Part shown: positions 12,801 through 22,187 of the stretch, piece after piece
Layout: each line of letters opens with the position of its first letter
Numbering within the stretch: position 1 is the stretch's first letter
Origin: Salminus brasiliensis
Taxonomy: Eukaryota; Chordata; Actinopteri; Characiformes; Bryconidae
Assembly: GCF_030463535.1 (NCBI RefSeq)
Contig: NC_132891.1
Location: 9,042,449-9,106,448, forward strand
Direction: 5' to 3'
DNA length: 64,000 nucleotides
The notes under the pieces: generated by a model
Database searches by the model: none
What the model saw: the letters and a program-made list of their open reading frames with translations, nothing else
Told to the model about the DNA's origin: nothing
Translations under genes and position numbers: made by a program

Positions 12801-14167
12801 GGGCTCAAAAATAGAGGTCGTGTTTTTATATAACCTTGTGTGCACAGATGCATTAATGGAACAGCTGTGATTGAAGTGATATACTGATTCAAACTTTCAC
12901 ACCTACTTTAGACTGCTACGTATTGTCTGGGGCAGGGGTGTCAAACATCCCCCAGGTGTATAGTCCCAGGTGTGAGCTATACAAAGACTTAAAGATTTTG
13001 AACACTGGTGTGATTTTAGGTAGGGCAGAAGGGACATGGTCCTCTAACCGTTTGATTTTACATGAGGTTGGGACAGTTTATAATCATCATCATTATCAAA
13101 TGATAAGAAGTCATGTCTTAAACACTGCCAGTTTCTAAGGGGCCTTGCCATACAGCTACTGGAGAAGGATCACTATAGGACCCTCACTAGGATATGAGGA
13201 GTAAAATGAGCTGTAAATGCTCTGTAAATGTTATTGTATTTGGACTGTAATGCTAAACGCATTCAAGTACAGAATAGATTAGCTTTCCATTTTCTTGTTT
13301 TTTTTAGCATTCAAAAGTAGCAGAGCTTCTGTAGAGCTGAACAGACACCCAGTAAGGGAAAGTGAAAACACCAACAACAACGACATAATAAGAAGAAGCA
13401 TCTCTATTGTTAAACTGTCAATATTTTAGATATACTGTCAATATTTCAAATTATATTGTATCACAGCAATGAGGTATGTTTACATTTCTTGTGATGTAAC
13501 ACTTATTTGCTGATTTGTCCACTAACTAAAAAACATCCAGCAAACAGTGGTTCTGTGGTCACTGATGAAGTGCTAGAATAGGACTTCAAATGTAAATGTT
13601 AATGTAAATGTAAATGCTACACCAACAATGTAGACGTTGGTACAGCATACAATAAAGTAATTAGTAATAAGCTGGCAGCTCAGGGCAGTATGTAGTCAGG
13701 AGAGGAAATGGAGATGGCCACCCACAGACACACCCACAGAGAACCTCCAGCAGAAATCCATCATATAAAAAAGCTCACATTAAACTAAGCATGTTTGTTA
13801 GTTTGTTGATTTATTTTTAGTTTCAGATCAGGCAGTTTAATTCATTATTACCACTGATGTGATTATTGTGTCTGGCCAAAGCTGTAAATTCATTAAATAG
13901 CTCCATCTTTTGGCCAGAAAAGGTAAATAAGAAGGCTGAAGTTGAGAACTTGGAACTCTACATATTGAACTCTATGTTCGTAGCTGTGTATATGATCTAG
14001 GCGACTATTGTTGTTATGAAAGTATGGCTGCATTCAGACTTTATAATGGTGTCAAACTTGCTCAACTTCTTGCCATAGCTGTAGGAATGTTTGTTTCCGT
14101 GACTGTTATTATTTTAGAAACAGCAAATTACCTTTCATTTCTATTGTTGCAACAAATAAACAAATAT

Positions 14168-14640
14168 ACACCTATCAGCCAATACAGTGGATAACATTGA
14201 TTACTATTGTTTAATGGCAGCTTAATGGCAGCTCATGAGGTGGGTTATAAATATTAGGCATTACCTGAACAGTCAGTTTTTGTAGTTGATGTGTTGGAAG
14301 CAGGAAACATGAGCAAATGTATAAGGATCTGCGCCACTCTGTTTGAGACTAAATTGAGATGGCTAGATGAGAGAGTGTGATGAGTTAGAGCTTCTCCAGA
14401 ACAACAGATTTTGTGGAGTGTTCCTGGTATGCCATGGTTAGCACCTACCAAGAGTGCTCCAAGAACAACAACCAGTGACCAAGCAACAGAATCATGGGCA
14501 CCCAATTGATGGAGGTCCCTCCTCACAACTTAAAGGATGTAAAGGATGTGCTGCTGACACCTTGGTGCCAGATACCACATGGACATTTTCTGAGCTCTTG
14601 TGAAGTCCATACTCAGAATATATTTTTTGCTCTCAAAAAG
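14168..14640 (+). mobile_element. Tc1-like element, internally deleted derivative
   Basis: Left end carries a terminal-repeat remnant (ACCTATCAGCC..ATAACATT). The body keeps the N-terminal transposase region (ATGAGCAAATGTATAAGGAT through GAGATGGCTAGATGAG and TGTTCCTGGTATGCCATGG), then jumps to the C-terminal region (CCTCACAACTTAAAGG, GGTGCCAGATACCACA). The central catalytic part is missing. Same family as the fragments at 52078, 61034 and 62565. Non-functional relic. Confidence 0.7.
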
Positions 14641-14687
14641 TTAAATAAGTAAAAATGTTTGAAGATAGTTTTGTTTGTAACAATTTG

Positions 14688-14689
<2 letters not shown>

Positions 14690-14763
<74 letters not shown>
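14690..14763. repeat. (ATT)n(AGT)n compound microsatellite
   Basis: About 11 ATT units run directly into about 13 AGT units. Confidence 0.95.
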
Positions 14764-15099
14764 ATAGTACTAGTGTTGTTGTCATAATAATAATAATAAT
14801 AATAATACTTTTTTTGTAATTGAGTGGTTGAGACGGTGTATTTAAAATTACATTTTTAAAATTACACTTTTAATTACCAGCAAGTGTTATTTCAAAACGG
14901 GCACACAACACTGTCTCTGTACCCTTTTTTAATTTTTTTATTTTTTTTAATATACACGCCACACAACATGCATATATAACTATACATAAATTCAATATTG
15001 GCCATATTTTAATAGCACATGAGCGAAAAGACACGGGATCAGTAAAGTCAGTGGACTCGCTTGTCCTCCTAGGAACCAACAACAGACCCTTCACAAACA

Positions 15100-15640
15100 C
15101 GGAGGAAGAGTCAAGCGCGAGGACAGGAAGTGTACCGAGTCACATTGACATTTGAAGGCACTGGTGCGCCGGTTTGGTCAGTTTTTTTAAAGAGCGATTA
15201 ATCGTATATAAATGTATTATTATATTGTCGTGTATGTCCTTGACCAGCTTCGGCAGGTACGCTGGTAGCCTATGATTGGCAACTGACTGTTGCGATCATG
15301 TCAACGAAGCTATGCTAAGCTAATGGCTGACCAATACCTACCTACCTACCTACCTAGCTAGCTAGTGTGATCCAGTCTTGTTATACAAAGAAAGTTTATG
15401 TGGTTTATTGTTTATTATTTATTTATTTATTTGTCTGTTACCTTCACGCAGATCGTTGTTTGTCTTGCATGTACTGGGCTGGTTAAATTCAGGTTTTTAA
15501 ATCTCCAGGATTTGTGCAGTGATCAGTCTGGTCAAGAGAAGCATTAAATGAGACCAATAAGGCTTTTTATTTGCAGGATTTTGACTTTGTGCTTTTTATT
15601 ATGCGACAATACAGGTAGAAGAGAGCGCACCAACCTGGTC
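15100..15640 (+). promoter_or_regulatory. aurkaip1 promoter and 5' UTR region
   Basis: An ETS/GABP-type motif CAGGAAGTG lies at 15124-15132, typical of TATA-less promoters of nuclear genes for mitochondrial proteins. A CTAC/CTAG tetranucleotide tract lies at about 15337-15364. A good acceptor (TTTTTATTTGCAG, AG at 15575-15576) suggests a 5' non-coding exon upstream and a 5' UTR start of the ATG exon at 15577; a possible donor is GGCAG/GTACGC at 15257. The exon 1 boundaries are inference. Confidence 0.45.
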
Positions 15641-15692
15641 ATGATCGTTTCAAGAGTGATTCCCCGGCTCAGTGTGCTTTGCAGGTTGCCTG
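15641..15692 (+). CDS. aurkaip1: aurkaip1 coding exon 1 (presequence)
   Basis: 52 nt encoding residues 1-17 plus the first base of Gly18. ATG at 15641; donor GTGAGT at 15693. Confidence 0.85.
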
Positions 15693-18600
15693 GTGAGTAC
15701 TGGCAACAGTGGGTCAATCTCCTAAAACCAGACATTTACATTTACATTTATGGCATTTAGCAGATGCTCTTATCCAGAGCGACTTACAAGGTTACTCGTA
15801 TTACACAGGTGGGCTAATGTAGTGTTAGGAGTCTGGCCCAAGGACAAGTGGTGGCTCAGCGGTTAGAGCGCTGGGATATTGATAACAGGGTTGTGGGTTC
15901 GATTCCCGGGCTCGGCAAGCTGCCACTGTTGGGCCCTTGAGTAAGGCCCTTTACCCTCTCTGCTTCCCGGGCGCTGGAGTTGGCTGCCCACCGCTCTGGG
16001 TGTGTGTGTACTCACTGCCCCTAACATGTGTGTGTGTGTGAGTGTATGTTCACTACCAGATGGGTTAAATGCGGAGGACACATTTCGCTGTACAGTGTAC
16101 ACTGTTCAGTGACAAATACGTGCACCTTTACCTTTACCTTATTGGTGTAGCGCAGCATACTCACCCAGACCGGGAATCAAACCCTGGTCTCCCACATGCT
16201 GTTGTTGTAACGCAATGGCAGGTGGTGGTGTTATCTGTTGCACCACACCAACCACACAGACAGTTTCCTTTTCTTACACTGGAATTTAATAGTGCACTCT
16301 GAGTGTAAGTGTGCATATAATATATACATATATACACACGCACACACACACAGGTGCTGGTCATAAAATTGGAATATCATGAAAAAGTTGATTTATTTGA
16401 GTAATTCCACTCAAAAAGTAAAACTTGTATATTATATTCATTCATTACACACAGACTGATATTTAGAATGTTTTTTTTCTTTTAATTTTGATGGTTATAT
16501 CTGACAACTAATGAAAACCTCAAATTCAGTATCTCAAAATTAGAATATTGTGAAAAGGTTCAATATTGAAGACCCCTGGTGCCATGCTCTAATCAGCTAA
16601 TTAACTCAAAACACCTGCAAATGCACAAGGAGGGCAAGACACAAAAGGGAGGGAAGGAAAAGATGCGGTAGGAAAAAAAGTGTACAAACAATAGGGATAA
16701 CCGCACCCTGGAGAGGATTGTGAAACAAAACCTATTCAAAAATGTGGGGGAGATTCACAAAGAGTGGACTGCAGCTGGAGTCAGTGGCTCAAGAACCATC
16801 ACGCACAGATGTATGCAAGACATGGGTTTCAGCTGTCGCATTCCTTGTGTCAAGCCACTCTTGAACAAGAGACAGCGTCAGAAGCGTCTCGCCTGGGCTA
16901 AAGACAAAAAGGACTGGACTGCTGCTGAGTGGTCCAAAGTTATGTTCTCTGATGAAAGTAAATCAATCAAGGTCCCAGAGTCTGGAGGAAGAGAGGAGAT
17001 GCACAGAATCCATGTTGCTTGAGGTCCAGTGTAAAGTTTCCACGGTCAGTGATGGTTTGGGGTGCTATGTCATCTGCTGGTGTTGGTCCAGATTTCATTT
17101 TCCAACAGGACTTGGCACCTGCACACAGTGCTAAAGCTACCAGTGCCTGGTTTAAGGACCATGATATCCCTGTTTTTAATTAGCCATCAAACTCGCCTGG
17201 CCTTAACCCCATAAAAAAATCTATGGGGTATTGTGAAGAAGAAGATTTGATACGCCAGACCCAAGAATGCAGAAGAGCTGAGGGCCACTATCAGACTATC
17301 AGACACTATCTGGGCTCTCATAACACCTGAGCAGTGCCACAGATTGATCGACTCCATGCCCCGCATTGCTGCAGTAATCCAGGTTACAGGAGCCCCAACT
17401 AAGTATTGAGTACTGTACATGCTCATACTTTTCATGTTCATGCTTTTCATTTGGCCAACATTTCTAAAAATCCTTTTCTTGTATTGGTCTTAAGCAATAT
17501 TCTAATTTTCTGAGATACTGCATCAGTTATAACCATCAAAATTAAAAGAAATAAACACTTGAAATATCAGTCTGTGTGTAATGAATGAAAATAATATACA
17601 AGTTTCACTTTTTTTCCCACATGGAATTACTAAAATAAATTAACTTTTTCATGATATTCTAATTTTATGACCAGCGTGTGTGTAAATGTGTGTGTGTGTG
17701 TGTGTGTGTGTATATACACACACACACTCACACACGTATGTATGTATGTGTGTGATAAATAATATAATAATAATAATAATAAATAATATAATTCAATAAT
17801 GTTTTAGTCTATTTTACCTTTTTTATTATTTATTTTGTATTTTAAAAATTCTTTTTGATTTTTTTTGTTTGTTTTTCATTGTTGTCCATGTTAATAATAA
17901 GGTATTTAATTTTCTCATGTAACAATAGCATATATTATGATCAGCCTAAATATAACAGGTCTAACTTTATCTTTGTTTTGTAAACACATTTAATTTCTTG
18001 AACCTATTTGAACATTGGTAACGTTTATTTTACCAGGTTCTCAGCAGTACCAGTGCAAGGTCCTATGCAATGCTGTGCAGTATTGCCATTCTGCCGGCTA
18101 TGTTTCTGATCATACACAGAGATACTCTACTTCAGCTGCTGACAACAAACTCCCTCCTAAGCTATGGACAGTGCTAGAGCCAGAGCTGGAAGAGGTCCTT
18201 GTTCCCCGGAAATTAGCTGTTTCCCCTTTAGAAAGCTGGCTCTCGCTGCGCTACTCACTACCTACGCTTCTGGAGGCCCCTGTGCCACGGGAGGAAGGGG
18301 AGCTGATCGAGGAAGCTGTGGTGTTGCCCCCCTCTGCTCTGCCAGTGCTGGATGATGGCGAGAGCTCGACACCTCTGAGCTGTAAGAATGTACTCGAAAT
18401 CCGGCGAAGAAAGATGAACAGACACAAGTACAAGAAGCTGCTGAAACGAACAAAATTCCTGAGGAGGAAGGTGAAGGAAGGCAGACGGAAGAAAAAGCAG
18501 GTCTGTGGCTTTATGGAAAACATAACATGATAATGTTAGATTTATTAAGTGAATTCAATTTTGACAAGACGGACTAGAAAAGATGAAGAAATGTGTGTTT

Positions 18601-19683
18601 GTAAACCCTTTCTGTCTGTTCCCAAAATGCAAGCCTAGACTTAAAATATGTGAATGTAACATGATTGTATTTCAGCTAATTGTGAGCCATTTGATTGCTC
18701 TATTCATCATAAAGTTGTAGTACTACTGCTTGTACATTGCCAAAAGGAGGGGCAGAAACAAAAATATATTTTATTTTATTTTATAGTTTATAAATGTTTC
18801 AGGTTAAAAATGCTGTAGAGACCCAAATGTCAGTGTCTTATTATTGAAGCATTAATATTTTAGTGTATAAGAAGCCTCTTGCCAGAGTGAAGCACATCTG
18901 TCTCAATCCACAAGATGGTGCTGTTTTTTCAGGGACAAATGTTCTGTCATTTCCTATGTTTCCATTGACAGTCTGTGATGGTTGCATTTGTTATTGCTGC
19001 ATCCCAAACCACACATTTCTGTACTTACTACACTATTGATTGTACTTTGTAGAAGTGTATTAAATGTGATGCACTTTCTGCAAGAAGCGCATCAATTACT
19101 AGCAAAAGTGCCTAGTTAGGGTGAAACCTCCTAAGGTACATTTAACCAAATATTAGGTGCAAATATTAGATCTGGTGGTGATTGTAGAAAACTTGTGCAC
19201 CAAACTCTTGTTTTGTTTCTCATTTTGATCCATAAAGAAAGTTCACTGAAAGCCAGTTCTGCCACGAAATTCATATCTATAATGATATTAAGACCTTATT
19301 TAGATATAAGGACTTCACACCATATCTGAGGGCGGTAGTGTATTAGTAAACTTTTACATGACATTTCACACTTAACTGTGTTGTGAGTGTTGTCTGAGTG
19401 TTGCTAAACACACCCACAGACGGTAATTATCAGTCTTGCAGCATCCTCTAAAGGTCCCTTATTAACCATGCCAGAGTACATGCTCCAATCCTGCACTCCA
19501 CAACCTGTAGCATCCTGCAATTTAGGGTGATTCTAACCATGGTCTTTTTGACTTGTCTCCCACTGTCGTTTGCAGGCTAGGTTTGAGAAGGATCTAGTCA
19601 GAGTCTGGAAACGAGCTGGACTGAAAAAGGCCCCAGATGGATGGATCACACCCAGTATATATGTCAAACAGAATGTTTCCTAG
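15641..19683 (+). CDS. aurkaip1: Aurora kinase A-interacting protein 1 / mitoribosomal protein mS38 (3 coding exons, complete)
   Basis: Coding exons 15641-15692, 18037-18500 and 19576-19683; total 624 nt, 207 aa plus TAG. Known role: mS38 is a component of the mitochondrial small ribosomal subunit; the human protein was first described as an Aurora-A interactor. The diagnostic basic C-terminal block is visible: [19 protein letters not shown] (about 133-151), then [20 protein letters not shown] (about 153-172), then [20 protein letters not shown] with [11 protein letters not shown] second conserved piece is [20 protein letters not shown]. The N-terminus ([18 protein letters not shown]) is Arg-containing without acidic residues, consistent with a mitochondrial targeting peptide. 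The first ATG in frame after the acceptor at 15576 was chosen; the human N-terminus is of similar kind. Neighbour mxra8 is downstream on the same strand, as in human. Confidence 0.95.
15730..16262 (+). repeat. Dispersed teleost repeat interrupted by a SINE
   Basis: Left part about 15730-15847 contains the block GGCATTTAGCAGATGCTC, then TTATCCAGAGCGACTTACA, widespread in teleost genomes. Right part about 16137-16262 contains CGGGAATCAAACCCTGGTC, resembling a reversed tRNA B box. Between them sits an intact SINE (15848-16136). A related uninterrupted copy lies at 20450-20640. Confidence 0.6.
15848..16136 (+). mobile_element. tRNA-derived SINE, family A, copy 1
   Basis: Starts with a Pol III A-box-like TGGCTCAGCGGTTAGAGCG, then a B box GGTTCGATTCC about 50 bases on, then a conserved body (CTGCCACTGTTGGGCCCTTG, GGTTAAATGCGGAGGACAC) and a tail CACCTTTACCTTTA. 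Inserted in the first coding intron of aurkaip1. Confidence 0.8.
16353..17676 (+). mobile_element. Tc1-like DNA transposon with long terminal inverted repeats
   Basis: The left end (CTGGTCATAAAATTGGAATA at about 16356) is the reverse complement of the right end (ATTCTAATTTTATGACCAGC). Similarity runs inward over roughly 110 bases on each side, including TATTATATTCATTCATTACA on the left. About 1.3 kb, a near-full-length relic. Lies within the first coding intron of aurkaip1, same orientation as the gene. Confidence 0.85.
16720..17410 (+). pseudogene. Degenerate Tc1-like transposase
   Basis: An open stretch 16720-17022 encodes the DNA-binding end and the first catalytic Asp in a MFSDES motif, preceded by [14 protein letters not shown]. 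Beyond it the frame is lost. A second region near 17104-17125 reads [11 protein letters not shown] in another frame; an in-frame stop near 17178 follows; the NPIEN motif expected at the third catalytic residue reads NPIKK. A short tandem duplication (CAGACTAT) lies near 17290. Intact members are about 340 aa, so this is inactive. Confidence 0.75.
17688..17752. repeat. (TG)n TATA (CA)n palindromic microsatellite
   Basis: TG repeats pass through TATATA into CA repeats, so the tract is largely self-complementary. It abuts the right end of the Tc1-like element. Confidence 0.8.
18037..18500 (+). CDS. aurkaip1: aurkaip1 coding exon 2
   Basis: 464 nt, residues 18-172, covering the variable middle and most of the basic conserved block. 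Acceptor TTTACCAG; donor GTCTGT at 18501. Confidence 0.94.
18501..19575 (+). other. aurkaip1 second coding intron
   Basis: About 1.1 kb of non-coding sequence. I recognise no mobile element or further exon in it. Confidence 0.6.
19576..19683 (+). CDS. aurkaip1: aurkaip1 coding exon 3 with stop
   Basis: 108 nt encoding [20 protein letters not shown] to the C-terminus IYVKQNVS and TAG. Acceptor GTTTGCAG. Confidence 0.94.
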   Translation, partial: ARFEKDLVRVWKRAGLKKAPDGWITPSIYVKQNVS

Positions 19684-19840
19684 TGGAGTTGATCACTGGA
19701 AAGATGAAGCATTGTTGTGGAAAATGCTTTGCTCAGAACTGGTGTTGCTATTTAGACCTTCAGTGTGCCTGTGCTGCATCTGAAGAAGAAATGTGTGAGT
19801 GGATTCATCAACTGTATCAACTTTATAATATTATGACTGA

Positions 19841-19846
19841 AATAAA
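19841..19846 (+). terminator. aurkaip1 poly(A) signal AATAAA
   Basis: Canonical AATAAA about 160 bases after the aurkaip1 stop codon; consistent with a short 3' UTR. Confidence 0.7.
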
Positions 19847-20059
19847 CACGTATTTCAGCACCTCATTATAGTCTATGTATTTCTTACTCATTAATAGAAT
19901 AGTTTCCGTTTGACACAAACCTTTGAAAGGGTCCAGTCAAATTTTGCTTTTTTACTTTAGCTTGAGATGAATAATGTAGGACATTGCTATAAGTTGCACT
20001 AGATCTCCATAGTCCATATAGTCAATGTTACAAAAAAAAGTTTATAAAGTTCGTTATCC

Positions 20060-20375
20060 ACCTATACGTCCTAATGTTTGTGGGCACCCATTCTAATGAA
20101 TGCATCCATCAACTAGAAGTTGCACCCATTACTTTTTTACTGTTGAGAAGTATTGCAAATACCACAGGACTCTCTGGGGTAGATAAACATGAACCGTGCC
20201 TAATGCCAGGCATTGACTACCGCAAAGTTGTTGAGCAGTGAAGCCAATTCTTCAATACTTTTGGGATGAGGTAGGGCTCATAATCCAACATCCTGGCCTC
20301 ACTAATGCTTTTGTCAGTGAATGCAATCAGATCCTCACGGCAATGCTCCAAAATCCTGGACGATAGTGACAGTTA
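20060..20375 (-). mobile_element. MITE family C, reverse copy
   Basis: Non-coding element of a recurrent family whose forward end reads CTATATGGACAAAAGT and whose other end reads (reversed) AATGTTTGTGGGCACCC. Internal markers here include GGACTCTCTGGGGTAG, CATCCTGGCCTCACTAA and GAATGCAATCAGATCCTC. Truncated at its forward end. Confidence 0.65.
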
Positions 20376-20449
20376 CCAAAATTTTAATCACCCTATACCG
20401 ATAAACTATGTGCATTCATGTTCATACTGGGGAACCATATCATTGCATA

Positions 20450-20640
20450 TCATTTACATGTTCAGTACTTGGCTGACATGCTTATCCAGAGCAGCTTACA
20501 TTTGAATCACAGGTAGTGTTAACAATGTAGTGTTAGTAGTCTTGCCCAAGGACGTGTATTGGTGTTGCATGGTTTGCAACCTGCCAGGGAATTCAATCCC
20601 CAGCCAACAACGGTTGTTGCTACACCAACCCAACCACTAC
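20450..20640 (+). repeat. Dispersed teleost repeat, uninterrupted copy
   Basis: Same family as 15730-16262: TGCTTATCCAGAGCAGCTTA, GTAGTGTTAGTAGTC, GCCCAAGGAC, then TATTGGTGTTGCATGG without the SINE insertion. Ends in CAATCCCCAGCC and GCTACACCAACCC. Confidence 0.6.
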
Positions 20641-20694
20641 TATATTAGTCTTAAAGAAAGAAGACAAGACAACCATATTCACCCTTTGTGTCGG

Positions 20695-20925
20695 ACACAG
20701 ACGGAATTCGGTTTCCACCATTAACCCACTCATACAGTGAACACACACAGTGGACAGTAAGCACGTAAGTAAACACATGCCCGGAGCGGTGGGCAGCCAT
20801 TGCTGCAGAGCAGAGAGGGTGAAGGGCCTTGCTCAAGGCCCAACAGTGGCAGCTTGCCGAGCCTGGGTATTGAACCCACAACCCTATCATCAATAACCCA
20901 GAGCTCTAACCAGTAAACACTAACC
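20695..20925 (-). mobile_element. tRNA-derived SINE, family A, copy 2 (diverged)
   Basis: Reverse-strand copy: CCAACAGTGGCAGCTTGCCG, a B-box complement ATTGAACCCACAACC and the head complement GAGCTCTAACCAGTAA are all present. Diverged from copy 1 and lacking the normal tail. Confidence 0.7.
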
Positions 20926-21440
20926 AAGTCATGTTTAGTTCTACAAATAAATCAATAAATAAAAATAAAAATGCAGAAAATAGTCAAGAGTGAGTTTTTA
21001 CCCTTTTTGCCAAAATAAATCATGCAAACAAAAAAAACAGTAGTTTCTCCGGTCGCCAGTAGAGGGCATCGCAACGCTGTTTTCTTCAGTTCCTAATGAT
21101 CACTTTATGAACACTAACAGTCCTAGCCGGTGTTTATGATAAGTTTGAGACGGGGGCAAATAATAAACCTACCTGCTTAGTCATCATTAAATGATATGTT
21201 GGTTGGCACTTTGTCTGTCTGCAGGAAAGAAATACACCAACACAAAAAACTGAAGTCAGAAAGAAGTCCAGAGAAATGGGGGCAGGGAAAGTCTAGGATT
21301 TCATGGTGGGAGTCTGGAGGAGGAGGGCACTCAGTGGTCCACGCAGTGCTGCAGTTTTTGTTGTCGCTGGTCGGCAAACTTCTTCTCAGGTGATGATTTC
21401 CGTCCACAAGTCATAGCTCATAGCATCACCTCCACCAGCT

Positions 21441-21495
21441 ATGGACATGAGCTCCTCTCCACGGGTTTGGTCGGAGCTGGTTCTGATGTTATTCA
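21441..21495 (+). CDS. mxra8: mxra8 coding exon 1 (signal peptide start)
   Basis: 55 nt encoding [18 protein letters not shown] plus one base. Two ATGs are possible (codons 1 and 3); the first is used here. Donor GTGAGT at 21496. Confidence 0.8.
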
Positions 21496-22114
21496 GTGAG
21501 TAGCTGTTTCTTCTGTTGTACACTTTTCTCCACACGTCCAGAATCTGAACATGGAGGCTGTTTCTGTTGCTGTCTGATTTCAGTGCGGTTCTGTTTCAGA
21601 CTGCCTGACTGGTTTTAGACTGAATGTGGTTTTAAGAATAACACTTACCTTTAGGGAGGATACTGGTTGCTTAATAACATTATTAAAATGATTTTCTAAA
21701 TAATAACACTTTATTATTAACACATTAGGCTTGTTTTGGTTGTTTGCAGACTCATTGGCTTAAGATGTTAATGTCCATTTTTGAAATGTGATAAATTTGT
21801 TGCTAAATTGTGAGATTTAACTTTCATTAAAAACCACTACTATTGATTTCAAATAATTTTAAGTCCAAAAAGTCAAAATATTTTGAGTCAAAAATAGATT
21901 CTGAGTAAAAGTATATTATAATTACATATATAATACACATATACACATATGTGGATCATTCATAAATAAAGTGGGGCAGTGGTGGCTCAGCGGTTAGAGC
22001 ACCGGGATATCGATAACAGGGTTGTGGGTTCGATTCCCGGGCTCAGCAAGCTGCCACTGTTGGGCCCTTGAGCAAGGCCCTTTACCGTCTCTGCTCCCCA
22101 GGCGCTGGAGTTGG

Positions 22115-22187
<73 letters not shown>

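Larger units (their letters stand above)
9900..15100. other. Intergenic, AT-rich, between slc25a33 and aurkaip1
   Basis: No coding exon recognised on either strand. Holds simple repeats (AAT runs near 10092-10113; CTATAT near 10510-10535), an A-rich tract at about 10247-10264, part of a dispersed repeat near 13510-13600, a Tc1-like deletion derivative at 14168-14640 and an (ATT)n(AGT)n tract. Long open frames here are low-complexity translations. Confidence 0.6.

Noticed and set aside
15848-15930. tRNA-like A and B boxes suggesting a tRNA gene
   Set aside because: The sequence is followed by the conserved SINE body and occurs in several copies; no complete cloverleaf with acceptor stem was apparent. 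Treated as tRNA-derived SINE.
18251-18523. Minus-strand open frames opposite aurkaip1 exon 2
   Set aside because: Antisense shadows; Phe/Ser-rich translation of a Lys/Arg-coding exon.
20940-21440. Possible additional 5' exons of mxra8
   Set aside because: The signal peptide already starts at 21441 and no upstream splice-joined ATG was convincing; the region is likely promoter and 5' UTR, but its limits are unknown.
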